Notes: a model not told the origin generated them from the letters alone. Counted from the stretch's first letter, positions 1 to 10,700 are shown. The stretch: 64,000 nucleotides of DNA from Closterium sp. NIES-65 (GCA_948144175.1 CANXME010002188.1:62001-126000), one strand, 5' to 3'. A program made the numbers and translations.

Positions 1-1
1 G

Positions 2-247
2 TCGTCGCTGCTGGCGGGGATTCCCAACTCATCCCTCGTGTCGTCCTTTGGGGGCATGGGAGGGGCAGGGGGAGGGATGAGGGGCATGGAGGGCATGGGA
101 GCGATGGGGGGAGCGGGAGGGGGTTTGGGGGGCGGTGATGGGGCTGGAGGGGCAGGTGGGCGTGGTCGTGGTGCTGGCGGTGGTGCTGCAGGAATTGATG
201 AGGCAGCCATGTTTGCAGGAGAGGATGATTATGGGGATTTGCCTTGA
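2..247 (+). CDS. C-terminal end of an unrecognised Gly/Met-rich protein (partial)
   Basis: The frame is open from the left edge to a TGA at 245-247, giving 81 codons. It is dominated by short Gly/Met/Ala blocks with a few Arg, then closes with an acidic tail ending GEDDYGDLP. No domain is visible. It lies outside every mobile element and its composition differs from the retrotransposon Gag linkers nearby, so it may be the last exon of a host gene whose body is left of the window. No polyadenylation signal is obvious downstream. It could equally be a chance frame in GC-rich DNA. Confidence 0.35.
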   Translation, partial: SSLLAGIPNSSLVSSFGGMGGAGGGMRGMEGMGAMGGAGGGLGGGDGAGGAGGRGRGAGGGAAGIDEAAMFAGEDDYGDLP

Positions 248-522
248 TTGATAGTCATTGGTGGATTACGTTGCTGAACTGCTGCCCCTAAAGTCGATTG
301 AAACATGGTCTGATTTGGCACATATCCATATCCAAGAATGAATTAATGGAAGTTATTCAAATATATTTGGGAGAGAAACGTTGTTACTCGTATGCAAGGA
401 ATTACAATTCCTTACTGTACTTGCACTTTAGCGAGGAAGGACGAAGGACGAGGAAGGATGCCTTGGGGTCGAGGAGTTGTGTGCTAGCCGGCCAGGAGAA
501 CGAGTTAGTTGCTCCTCGCGGT
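248..522. other. Unassigned flank left of element O
   Basis: Non-coding sequence with ordinary base composition and a short GAGGAAGGACGAAGGA-type purine repeat near 433-458. No gene, LTR or inverted repeat is seen. It may be the 3' untranslated and downstream region of the Gly/Met-rich frame. Confidence 0.4.
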
Positions 523-817
523 TGTTAGAATGGTCCAAGCTACTAGCGGAAGCTATAGTAGTCTTAGAACCTCCTCCTAAAGCCTAGGAATCTTAGGAGC
601 CAACTTGGGCATGAACCATGCTAGAACCAAAAGCATTTGGAAAGTGAAGTTCCAACAAGAGAGAACCCTAACCTATAGGGTTTGGGAGGTGGTCCACTCT
701 AAAGAGTGTACACCACAAGTTCTCCCAACCCAACCAATGTATTCTACACTACCTATAGTGTAGATCTAGCACTACATATGTTTATTGGAGCAACCCGAAT
801 TAACCTTAATTCCAACA
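523..817 (-). repeat. 3' LTR of element O
   Basis: Starts TGTTAGAATGG and ends TTCCAACA in plus coordinates; 295 bp. It matches 30169-30464 throughout. Just to its right, CCCCCCTTGCTCC is the complement of the polypurine tract used to prime plus-strand DNA. Confidence 0.9.
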
Positions 818-856
818 CCCCCCTTGCTCCAATAAGCATTAAAGTTCACCCATTCA

Positions 857-1189
857 TCAAAACACAACCCCCCCAGCGAATGAAGCCTTGGCCTTTGCAG
901 CCATCACTCGCATGCCGATGCACTCAAGGTTCTCATGCAGCTGCAAGCTTGGGAGAGCTTTGGTGAGCATGTCGGCATCCTGGAGGTGGGAACGTACTGA
1001 GTGCACCTCGACCTCCTGTTGGCGCACCACATCCTGTACAAAGTGCCATGCCACCTTAATCTGCTTGGTGCGCTGATGGAGAACGAGATTGTGTGCAAGG
1101 GAGACAACAACTTCATTATCACAGAACAATGGAGTAGCCCCCCCATCCCCCACATGCATCTCTGCCAACTAACTCCTCAACCAAATGGT
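857..1189 (-). pseudogene. Element O RNase H, C-terminal part
   Basis: The minus-strand frame at 857-1168 carries the last RNase H motifs of a copia Pol: an LFCDNE catalytic-Asp motif, a QRTKQI segment equivalent to the usual RTKHI, and a final DADMLTKAL motif. Upstream, a WLRS segment is followed by a stop codon. The normal RNase H frame is then broken by element A at 1190, and it resumes beyond 2554 with the AEYKALLEGAKEA segment. RNase H removes the RNA strand after reverse transcription; this copy cannot be translated as a whole. Confidence 0.8.
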
Positions 1190-1365
1190 TGTCAGAATGT
1201 TATGCTCTAGCCTGTAGTGGGGTGCTCTATAGCGAGTACAACCCTTCTAGGGTTTGCTATTTGTATCCCCATTTCTGCTAGTGACCTTCCTCTTTGCCTA
1301 AACTCTTTCTTGCCTAGCTAGGGCTTTCCTAGCTATGGCGCCTACCTCTAGTGCTCATCTTCACA
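1190..1365 (+). repeat. 5' LTR of element A
   Basis: Starts TGTCAGAATG. The first 116 bp are repeated at 2439. The stretch to 1365, ending TTCACA just before the primer-binding site, has no counterpart in the 3' copy, so the right boundary is inferred from the position of the primer-binding site. Confidence 0.65.
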
Positions 1366-2438
1366 TGCTATCAGAGCAGATCGATCCCCTTAGGTCGATC
1401 CTGTGGGTGGGCCCACCACCTCACTGCTTCCGCTGCTACTGCTACTCCCTGTCCGCCGTGGGCCCCGTGGTGCGCGTCGTCGAAATTAGGGTTTTCAGCC
1501 CGCCGTGCGCCCCGAGGCGCGCGACGGGTTTCTGCCCCGTCACTTCGCGCGTCGCTCCCGGGAGGCACTGCGACGGACGACAGGGACCCGCGCGTCGCCC
1601 CCCGTCGCCCCCCGTCGCTCGTCGTGGTCTGCGCGCGGCCCGTACGGGCTGCGCCAGGCCCGCGCGCGGCTCGGGCCGCCTGCGCGCGGTTCGGGCGGCT
1701 GTGCGAGGCCCGTGGGCGGCCCGTTCTTCGCTGCCCCTACGCTGCCCGCTGTCCCCCGTGCTTCTGATGGCGCCCCACCCCTGCTGGTGCCCGTTCTCCT
1801 GAATTAGGGTTTGGGGGTGGGGGGTATGGGGGTGCAGCTTCCGTGTGCCGTCCCCTGCTCCTCCTCCTCCTCCGTCTCCCGCTGCTGGAGCTGCCGCTGA
1901 GGGGGGGTGGACCTGTTGGAGCCGTCGGAGTGGTACTAAGGGGGGTGAAGGGGGAGTGGAGCTAGGGGTGAAGCAGCGGGTGTGTGTCAGGGGGGGTGAG
2001 ACTGTTTGGGAAGTTGAACGGAGGTTGCCGTCGTGTCGCCAGCAGCACCTGTAGTCCGGAGAGTTGCTCCGGTAGCTCAGTCGCAGCCAGCTGTGCCAGT
2101 CGCCCGTGGGTCCGTTGCTTGTCTGCCGCTACTTTTAGCCGCGGAGCCAGTTACTCGAGTAGTCCGGAGCGTTGTTCCGGTAGCCGCTGTGCCAGTCTGA
2201 CTCCTGTTGCCCGCGTGTTTGCAGCTTCAGCCGTCGCCTCCTATCTCCTCTCCTCTCACTGTCCCTCCTCCTCCTCACTTGCCCGTTATGACTACCACTA
2301 GCTTTGCTCATAATTGTGAACTTTAAACTATTGCTTCTTGTACTTGTGCTCAGAATGTGTGGTGACATTGTGATCCACCCTGAGCTTGTTCTGCTTTGCT
2401 TGCTCTGCTGATTACACCCCACCTTGGCTATGGGGGTG
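1366..2438 (+). other. Internal non-coding region of element A
   Basis: Holds the primer-binding site (1366-1381), a GC-rich stretch of GCGCG-type sequence (1500-1760), a poly-GGGGTG region and the conserved family-1 3' tail at about 2340-2438. The open frames here are unlike any Gag or Pol and are GC-bias artefacts. The part from about 1850 is closely similar to one arm of the J palindrome. Confidence 0.6.
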
Positions 2439-2554
2439 TGTCAGAATGTTATGCTCTAGCCTATAGTGGGGTGCTCTATAGCAAGTACAACCCTTCTAGG
2501 GTTTGCTATTTGTATCCCCGTTTCTGCTAGTGACCTTCCTCTTTGCCTAAACTC
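2439..2554 (+). repeat. 3' LTR of element A (apparently truncated)
   Basis: Matches 1190-1305 with only a few differences (for example GCCTATAG for GCCTGTAG). Flanked on the left by the TATGGGGGTG polypurine tract. It ends abruptly against O's RNase H sequence, about 60 bp short of the inferred 5' LTR. Confidence 0.7.
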
Positions 2555-3392
2555 CTTGGCCTCCTTGGCCCCCTCCAATAGAGCTTTATACTCAGCTTAA
2601 AAAATGCTTGCTGCAACAATGTCTTTCCTTTTGCTATATCAGCTGATAGCTCCTCCTCCCAACTTAAAGATGTAGGCACAGCGACTCTTGCCATCAGTCT
2701 CAACACCCCAATCCGAGTCAGTGTACCCAACAACCTGCTCACCACCTTGGTGTTCATACCTGATGACACGATCAGCTGTGTCGACCAAGTACATGAGTGC
2801 TCTCAGTGCAGCGTGCATGTGAATGCGTCTTGGTGCTACAGAGGACTGTGCAAGGGTGTTGACAGTGAAGGACATGTCAGGACGGGTAGTCACAGCAGCA
2901 TACATCAAGCTGCCAATGAGACTCTGGTACACCTTGACATCAGCTGCAGCACCTTCCTCACTCGACCAAGTACCATTCCTAATCTTAGAGAGATAATTGA
3001 GTGACATGGGAGTATGCACCCTATGTGTCTCCTTCAGCAGATCACCAAACCTTCCCTGAAGACCGCGGACATACTTCTCCTTACCAATCTCCAACCACCC
3101 ATCCTTGACCGACCTGCGAACCTCCACACCAAGGTATGTGGATACCTCACATAGATCCTTCATCTGGTACCTCTGAGCAAGCACCTCCTTGACCTGACCG
3201 ATCAGCTCCAAGCGTGGAGACACAAGCAAGAGGTCATCCACATACACCAATACATACACATGCTCTTCATCCACAAACCTGATGTACAGAGCCTCGTCGC
3301 TTGCACTGCGGTCAAACCACACTGTAATCAGGGTGGTACCAATCTCCTCATTCCAGGCACGAGCTGCTTGCTTGAGCCCATAGAGAGCTTTG
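2555..3392 (-). pseudogene. Element O reverse transcriptase C-terminal half and RNase H start
   Basis: The minus-strand frame 2639-3322 carries the copia catalytic motif VYVDDLLL, then LGVEV, the SLIGSLMYAA and TRPDMSF connection motifs and a TDSDWG RNase H motif. Between 2555 and 2639 the frame shifts and hits a stop within AEYKALLEGAKEA. A segment reading LYGLKQAA just before 3392 is cut by element C, and its upstream part continues at 10701. The enzyme would copy the element RNA in the particle; at least one frameshift, one stop and two insertions make this a relic. Confidence 0.85.
3388..3392. repeat. TSD of element C, left copy (CTTTG)
   Basis: CTTTG here and again at 10701-10705, directly outside the two LTRs. 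A perfect 5-bp duplication is the expected mark of copia integrase. Confidence 0.9.
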
Positions 3393-3523
3393 TGTGAAAG
3401 AAGTGAACAGGAATGAATGAACTAGCAGTGAAATGAGTACAAGTAGGAAACCCTAGAATTGTGTACCCCCTATAGGCTAACCCACTGTAGCCTACACAAG
3501 CATAACATATATAATGTTTGACA
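3393..3523 (-). repeat. 3' LTR of element C
   Basis: Starts TGTGAAAG and ends TTTGACA in plus coordinates; 131 bp, identical to 10570-10700. The polypurine tract (complement CACCCCCATA) follows at 3524. Confidence 0.95.
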
Positions 3524-3731
3524 CACCCCCATAGGCAAAGTGGGGGAGAACAAGGGGTCACAAGACCAGTCAAGCAAAGCAAAGCAAGCTCAGGGTGGAT
3601 CACAAAGTCACCACACAGTCCGAGCACAAGAGCAGGGCCAGAGGCCAGTTCACATGCAGGAGTACAGACATATATATAAAACTAGACAAGCAAGAGCAGG
3701 TAGATATATATATGTCACAGTACAAGTGAAG
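3524..3731 (-). other. 3' untranslated tail and polypurine tract of element C
   Basis: Lies between the gag-pol stop and the 3' LTR. It contains the block conserved across family 1: the complement of a stretch around GTGATCCACCCTGAGCTTG, then CCCCACTTTGCCTATGGGGG. The G run next to the LTR is the plus-strand primer. Confidence 0.8.
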
Positions 3732-6700
3732 TCAAGAGGAGAGCAAGTGAGGTAAGACAGGCACAAGACCCAGCTCGGTGCAAAAGCGCTGATGGTCACA
3801 AGGCGCGAGTGCCTTGGTGAACACATCAGCAGTGTTGGCCTCAGAGGCCACGTACGCAAGTCGCAACTGACCACGCTGCTGCAGCTCACGAGCAAGGAAG
3901 TAGCGGAGAGCAATGTGCTTCGTTCTGTGCTCCAAGCGCTGCTCTCGACACAAGGCCAGCATGGCCTTGTTGTCTACGTACAGCACACGAGGAGAACGAG
4001 GCGGCTCTCCAAGGTCAGTCAGCAGGTAGGTGAGCCAGCGAAGCTCCTGTGCAGCCATGGCCCCGGCGTAGATCTCAGCCTCACAACTGGAGCCGAGAAC
4101 CGAAGACGAGCGAGTAGACCGCCACGAGACAGAGCCGGAACCAAGGCTGAAGGTGTAACCCTGTGACGACCGCTGCGTAGCCTGGTCGTCAGCCCAAGAA
4201 GCGTCCGCGTGGCCAGTAAGGACCACTGGACTCCGCCCTCCAAGCACTAGCCCCATGCCCGACGTACTGCACAGGTAGCGCAATACCCTCTTCGTTGCAG
4301 CCATGTGCTCTGGTCTGTGTCTCCCAGGAGCAACATAGCGTGCAAGAATGCTCAGAGGGTATGCAAGGTCAGGTCGTGTGCAGGTCATCAGGTACATGAG
4401 GCAGCCAACAAGCTCTGCATACGGACCACTCGACTCTACGGACTCATCCGAAGGCAGAGCTGAGAGTGAGTGGCGAGTAGGCAGAGGAGTGGCCTGAGGC
4501 GAGGAGTACGTGAAGCCGAAGCGCTGAAGGACCTGCTGCACCATGTGTGACTGAGTCAAGGTAATGGTGCGGCGTGCTCTGTCCCGAGTGATCTGCAAGC
4601 CAAGGTAGCTGCGCAGTTCACCCAGGTCTGTGCACGTGTGTCTCTTCTGCAGCTCGGACTTCACGTAGGCGAGTCCAGCAGTGTCCGCTGTGGCAAAGAC
4701 CAAGTCGTCGACGTACACGAGGATGTAGAACGGCGGCAGGGAAGTGTCGGTGTGAAGAAACAGCGACGGGTCAGCAGTAGAAGGAGCAAACCCAAGAGCC
4801 GCAAGCGTAGTCCTCAGTGTGTCGTGCCACTCTCGCGGTGCCTGGCGGAGACCGTAGACTGGCCGTCGGAGGCTCCACTGGGTGCCAGGAGGGAAAGTCC
4901 CAGTGAAGCCAGGTGGACGGCGAAGCCAGATCTCCTCGTGCAGGCTACCCTACAAGAACGCAGTGCTGAAGTCGAGAGAGTGAAGCTCGTAGTCGCGCTG
5001 AGCGGCTATGTGCAGCAGCACCCGAAGAGTAGTCATCTTCGGGGTGGGAGAGAAGGTCTGAAAGTAGTCAACTCCCTGCCGCTGACTGAAGCCACGAGCA
5101 ACGTACCGTGCCTTGAAGACAGGTGGAGAGCCAGGCGGCCGCTTCACCCTGAAGATCCACATGCCACTGACGATGTTCGCCCCAGGAGGGGGAACCGCGT
5201 CAACGTAGGTGCCTGTGGACTTCCAGGAAGCCATCTCTGCATCCATAGCTGCCTGCCACTGAGAGGAGTAGGGACCCTCTACGGCCTCCGCGTAAGAACG
5301 CGGAGTCGGGATGTCTAGTGCATCCGGGTCTCCCTCAGGGGCAAGCAGTACAGACGCGAGATGAGGTGAAGCAGCCGCTAGACACTGTAACTCCTCCTGC
5401 CTGTCCTCTAGGACGTCCGTGCCAAGAGCACACTCACCCCCGACGGACGGAGGACAGACAGACGCAGACTCAGCAACAAGACTAGCAGCGTAGTCTAGAC
5501 GACAGCGAGCAGCAAAGTCGACGAGCTCAGCAACTAGGGCAGACGCAGCAGTGGACTCAAAAGAGGGGTCAGTGACGACAGTAGCAAGCAGACGCGTGAC
5601 AGTAGGACTGGCAGCACGAAGAGAGTCCGACTCAGGGTCGGCAAGCGCAGGAAGAGAGGACTCAGGAGGAGAAGGCAAAGGGGCACGCAGAGGAGCAGTG
5701 GACGGACGCAAAGACATCCGGTGCGTGCCAGGGACAGGAGGAGGACGCTGACGCGAACTGCGACCACTAGCGCGAGCAGCACGAACAGGCGACGCGGGAC
5801 GAGACGCAGGCTCACGACGCTCAGCAAGACCTCCAGTAGGACCAGTGTAAGGAGAGGGAGCAGGCAGTGGAGAGGAAGGCTCCAGCAGGGACTGCGACTG
5901 GACAGGCGGTGGACCCTCTACTGGAGGAGAAAGACCAAGAACCTGCTGCAGGAGCGGAACGAAGTACGGCCGAGGCCGCGCGGCAGCTCCAGACGCCGCA
6001 TGGACAGCACCAGCACCCTCAGCGACAGCACCAGCGCCACCCACACCTCCAGCGGCAGGACCAACAGCAGTAGGCTCAGCACCAACGCCCTCAGCAGCTC
6101 CAGCTCCAGGAGGACCCGCAGGTCCAGCAGCTCCGGGACCGGCAGCACCCGCACCCTCGACGGTCGAAGAAGCTCCAGCTCCAGCTCCAGTAGCACCTCC
6201 AGACTCAGCAGCACGCCTCCAGCGGCGAGCGAACCACTCGCGCAGCTCCTGTGGAGAGAGGGGCTCCCGGCGAGACGCAGCAGCAGGAGAAACCCCAGGC
6301 TCAGCAGCTCCAGACGCAGCACCCCCAGGATCAGCAGCTGCCAGCTCAGCACCCCCAGGCTCAGCAGCTCCCGACCCAGCACCCCCAGACCCAGCACCTC
6401 CAGGCACAGCACCCCCCGGCTCAGCACCCCCAGGCTCCGCACCCTCCGCAGTAGCACCCTCAGGCCCAGCACCCCCAGCAGTAGCACCCCCAGGCTCAGC
6501 ACCCCCGCGCACAGCACCCCCAGAGTCAGCACCCCCAGGCTCAGCACCCGCAGCAGCACCAGAGTCACCAGTAACCTCGACCGGGTCAACGGCGTCTACC
6601 TGGGACACACTTGAGGGGGCAGGAACCTGAGGGGGGAGGGGGTCTACCGGGGGGGGAACCGGCACAAGGAAGTCCGGGGGAGGGGGGAGGGAAGGAGTGC

Positions 6701-9635
6701 GGTAGGGGAAGAGACGGTAGAAGGGGACTGACTCGTCAAACGTGACGTCCTGGGAGGACAGAACACGACGAGAGGAGGGGTGGTAAAACTGCCACCCTGG
6801 GGCGTCAGTGGGGAAGCCAAGGAAGACACAGGGAGCAGCACGAGGGGACAGCTTGTCCGCAGACAAGTCGCGGACAAACGCCCGAGATCCCCAGACACGG
6901 AACACAGACGCATCGCCAACCTTCCCCGTCCACAGCAAGGCTGGGGACATCGCAGGCCGAGAGACCCAGGGGTGAAGGTTGAGCTGATGCGCCGCGTACC
7001 TCACCGCAAACGGCCACAGAAAATGGGGGGCAGCCGCATGCATCATGGACGTACGAGCGACATCCATGACCATACCAATGCGGCGCTCAGCAATCCCATT
7101 TTGCTGTGGTGAGTCCGGAAGCGTGAAGGTCTGGCGGATCCCCCGTGCACGACAGTAGTCCCGTAGAAGGCGAGAAGAGAACTCTCCGCCTCTGTCCGAG
7201 TGCAGACGCAGAACAGGAAAGTCCGAGCCGAAGCTCTTCCTGAGCTGGAGACGAGCCTCGCGGATCCAGTCGATCAGCACCTCAGTGACCGCACCCTTGC
7301 TGCGCAAGGGGAGGACTGTGGTGTAACGCGAGTAGTCGTCAACCACCAACAGGAAGTAGCGCTCGTAACCCTGCCCACGGACGGGGGCTGGGCCCCACAC
7401 AACCATGTGAAGCGTCTGCAGGGGAGCCTCTGTCGGGGGGAAGTGGGAGGAGTGAGGAGTAGCCCGGAGGCGACCCTCGACACAGGGGACACAGGAAGGT
7501 CCTGGCCCGGAGGGGAGAGGAGGGAGAGACTGGGGAAGACCAGAGACAAGGACACGGGAAGCCATGCTTCGAAGACGGGGCAAGGAGGGGTGGCCAAGAC
7601 GGTGGTGCCACAGGAGAGTCTCGTGAGACAGGAGGCGACAAGAACAGGGGGCAGACTCAGGACCTGACCGGGACGCAGCAGCAAGCACCTGACCCGACGC
7701 AGCCACCTGACCTGACGCAGGGACAGGAGGAGACTCAACGGTCAGGGTGTAGAGACTCGACCCCGGCCGACGCGAGAACGTGGCCAGGTGTCGGCCTGTG
7801 CGTGCCTCCGTGCAGTGGGTCACCCGCTGACTCGCAGGAGTGAACTGGTGAACCCCCACATCCTGCAGGTCCGCTCCACTCACCAAGTTCGTAGAGAACG
7901 AGGGAAGGTACAGACCCGACAGGGTGCCCGAAGGGGCAGCCGGACACGGGAGGACAGTGGAGAAGTGAGACAGGACAGGACCCCCAGAGGGGTCAGCAAG
8001 GGAGACCGCAACCGGCCGGCCGAGCGGCGTAAGGGTAGTGCGGTCTCGAAAGAAGGAGCGAGAAGCTCCGGAGTCAAGTGTGAAAGTGAGGGAGGACGAG
8101 GACGACGCAGTACCTGAGAGCGCAGTCTCACCAGTACCTGAGAGCACAGACGCACTGGCACCTAGAGCAGCAGCCTCACAAGCACCTAGCGCAGCAGTAC
8201 CAATGCCCGGGTCGGGCTGGAAACAACGGTAACCCTCATTCTCCTCACTATAATCCACAACATACATAGCAGCAAGGATAGCATCAAAATCAAGATCAAA
8301 GATCGCTACACCAGCCCTAAGAAGCTCATCCCAGCGAGGGATCTCACTAGCCCCAGGGAACTGCTGACGCCAAGCGTCCGTCAGGCGGCCAAAGCAGCGC
8401 TGGGTGGCGTGGGCACCCCCACACTGCTCACCCGCGCGGTCGCCGGAACGAAGAACGTAGGTGCAGGGACCAGTACCCCCACCCCTCTGACGCCCAGCGT
8501 ACCACTCACGAAGCTGCTGAGGCGGAGGGATGTCCCGCGAGCGCTGCTGCTGCTGCCGCTGCGAGCGCTGGCCACCACCACCGCCGCTACGCTGCTGGGC
8601 ACCACCTCGACCAGCTCCACCTCCTCCACCACCACCGCCTCCTCCGCTGCCGCCTCCACCGCCTCCACCTCCGCCGCCTCCACCTCCGCCGCTGCCTCCA
8701 CCACCACCGCTGGCACCACCACCACCGTCTCCGCCGCTGCTGCCACCACCACCACCACCCCCGCCACTAGTCCCGCCGCCACCCCCACTCCCTCCGCCGC
8801 CACCGCCGCCACCGCCACCGCCCCCTCCAGCTCCACCCGCGCCCTTGCCCCCCTTGCCCTTGCTGGAGCGACGTCTCTCACTAGGGGCAGACGCCGCGCC
8901 GACCGACTCAAGACCAAGCAGGTCGGCAGCAGCAGCAGAGGCAACAGAGGGCAGCAAGGGGGAAGGAGAGCACCCCTCAAAGATGGGGGTGCGAGGGTCA
9001 CCACGAGAAGCACCTACAGCGACTATGCTCTTCTCCGCTGCGAGGAGGGCCTTCTCGAGGAGGTCGACGGTGAGGGTGGTGGGACAGACTGCGAGAAAGT
9101 GGTCCCTGACGACGCGAAGGGAGTCAGGGAGGCGCGCGACTACGTAGTAGAGAGCGATGTACATGGGGGGGGGGTTCTTAGCGCAGAACTCAGCAGGAAG
9201 GGCGGCGCGGTAGCGGGTGTCACTAGTGCGGAGGTGCGTAATGAGGTCAGCGACAGTGGGAAAGGCAGAGAGGTCAGGAAAGAGGTAGGGAAGCATGAGA
9301 CGGCTCAGTGCAGCGGTGGCAGGGGAGGAGTAGCGCGCAACTACAGCGTCGTACAAGGTCTGAGCACTCTTGTACTGACTAAAGTGCGCACGCTCAGAGG
9401 TAGGGAGGTGGCGACGCACAGCAAGACGTGCAGCAGCATCGCGGGTGGCCCACTTAGAGCGGACAGTGGGATCAGCATCAGCAGCAGGAGCAGGAGAGGC
9501 GCCAGAGGTGAGGTCAAAGAGAGAAAGGTCGTCAGCCCTGTCGCACTGTAAGAACAGCTGCAGGTCGTCTAACCAGACCTCAAAATCAATGGCGCGACCC
9601 TCAGCGTCAAAAGCTAGGACACTAGGGGTAGCCAT
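3732..9635 (-). pseudogene. Element C gag-pol polyprotein, one in-frame stop
   Basis: A single frame of about 1967 codons from the ATG of MATPSV at 9635 (shared with E and F) to 3732, interrupted only by TAG at 4950-4952 where its relatives have Gln in FLQGSL: a CAG to TAG change inside the reverse transcriptase. Order: UBN2-like Gag, a Gly/Ser-only linker of about 80 residues (roughly 8590-8850), a zinc motif C-x13-C-x3-H-x4-C, protease DSGAS near 8062-8079, the GAG-pre-integrase HHRLGH and CVPC zinc ligands, integrase with HMVVWGP, HSDRGGEF and NGIAER, an Ala/Gly/Pro-rich linker with xPGGA repeats, reverse transcriptase YVDD at 4704-4715, and RNase H. HMVVWGP has Val where relatives have the first catalytic Asp (HMDVWGP), a second likely inactivating change. 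Confidence 0.92.
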
Positions 9636-9659
9636 GGCGACGACAGTGACGCAGTGCAA

Positions 9660-10569
9660 GCAGTAGGGAAAGAGCTCGCAGTGTCAGTGGGACTGTGCTC
9701 ACCAGGCAGGGCAGGTCGTGCAGCTATGCAGAAAGGCGGCTCAACGACCGGGCGGCTCGGGTGCACAGCGGCTCGGCTCTCGGGCGGCTCGGCGGCTGGG
9801 CGGCTCAGGCGCAGGGCGGCTCGGCTCCCGGGCGGCTCGGCGGCAGGGCGGCTCGGGTGCAGGGCGGCTCGGCTCCCGGGCGGCTCGGCAGCAGGGCGGC
9901 TCGGGTCCCGGGCGGCTCGGCGTTGAGCGGCTCGGCTCCCGGGGGGTTCGGCTGCTGGGGCGGCTCTGCTGCTGGGGCGGCTCGGTCGGGAGGTGCAGGG
10001 GCGGGGCCGTAAGGTGCAGCGGCGGGTCGACCGGTGCAGCGGCGGGCCGGCAGGTGCAGTGGCGGGGCCGTAGGGTGCAGCGGCGGGCCGACCAGGTGGG
10101 GCGGCGGGCCGTAGGGTGCAGCGGCGGGCCGTGGGGTGCAGCGGCGGGCCGGCAGGTGCAGCGGCGGGGCCGTCAGGTGAAGCGGCGGGCCGGCAGGTGT
10201 AGCGGCGGGCCGGCAGGTGCAGCGGCGGGCCGGCAGATGCAGCGGCGGGGCCGTCAGGTGAGGCGGCGGGCCGTAGGGTGCAGCGGCGGGCCGTAGGGTG
10301 CAGCGGCGGAGCCGGCGGTGGGGCCGCGTCAGGGGAGGCGGCGGGGCCGCGACGAAGCTGGTGGCAGGGCCGCGTAAGAGCCGGCGGCGGGGCCGCGCCA
10401 AGCAGGCGGCGGGACCGCGATCAGGAGGGGTGGCGGGGCCGCGTCTGAGGGACAGCGGGGCCGCGAGGGAAATGGCGACCCGAGGGGTCGCTAAAAAAAG
10501 GCGCGCCTCGGGGCGCGCTTCGGTGGGCCCTAAAAAAAACGGTCCTAAGGAAGGACCCGCTCTATACCA
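9660..10569 (-). repeat. Leader of element C with GC-rich tandem repeats
   Basis: Sequence between the gag start and the 5' LTR. Plus-strand 9740-9960 repeats a CGGCTCGG...GGCGG unit, and 9990-10340 repeats an imprecise 18-20 bp unit around GCAGCGGCGGGCCG. The frames through it (Arg/Gly- or Pro-rich) are composition artefacts. At the LTR edge, TATACCA is the complement of the primer-binding site. Packaging or dimerisation signals could lie here, but nothing in the sequence proves it. Confidence 0.7.
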
Positions 10570-10700
10570 TGTGAAAGAAGTGAACAGGAATGAATGAACT
10601 AGCAGTGAAATGAGTACAAGTAGGAAACCCTAGAATTGTGTACCCCCTATAGGCTAACCCACTGTAGCCTACACAAGCATAACATATATAATGTTTGACA
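10570..10700 (-). repeat. 5' LTR of element C
   Basis: Identical to 3393-10700's left copy at 3393-3523. Read on the minus strand it opens TGTCAAACATTATATATG, giving a TATA-like stretch close to the start. CTTTG follows at 10701-10705. Confidence 0.95.

Larger units (their letters stand above)
1190..2554 (+). mobile_element. Element A: non-autonomous family-1 derivative (LARD/TRIM-like)
   Basis: Direct repeats 1190-1305 and 2439-2554 surround about 1.1 kb with no gag or pol sequence. A primer-binding site close to TGCTATCAGAGCAGAT sits at 1366, and a TATGGGGGTG polypurine tract directly precedes the 3' repeat. The internal region from about 1850 matches element J, and its last 120 bp match the 3' ends of the coding copia elements B, C, E, F and G. 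It is therefore a deletion derivative that would need enzymes in trans. It interrupts O's RNase H. The right end is irregular: the 3' LTR stops at AAACTC while the 5' copy seems to continue about 60 bp to the primer-binding site, and no clean TSD was found. Confidence 0.75.
3393..10700 (-). mobile_element. Element C: recent family-1 Ty1/copia retrotransposon
   Basis: Bounded by two 131-bp LTRs that I read as identical base for base, and by a perfect CTTTG TSD. Read on the minus strand the order is LTR, primer-binding site variant TGGTATAGAGC, a GC-rich repeat leader of about 0.9 kb, one gag-pol frame, a 3' tail, the TATGGGGGTG polypurine tract, and LTR. The host site is O's reverse transcriptase. 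Identical LTRs mean a young insertion. The gag-pol frame has a single in-frame stop, so this copy could move only with readthrough or help. Confidence 0.95.

Noticed and set aside
298..528. 76-codon plus-strand frame near the left edge
   Set aside because: No similarity or composition signal, and it runs into O's LTR at 523.
8409..9551. Long Thr/Ser/Pro-rich plus-strand frame (380 codons), with similar ones at 5721-6614, 8530-9147 and 47662-48186
   Set aside because: They lie exactly antisense to the Gly-rich Gag linker or the GGA-repeat linker of elements C and E. Repetitive GC-rich codons leave all frames open; no domain is visible.
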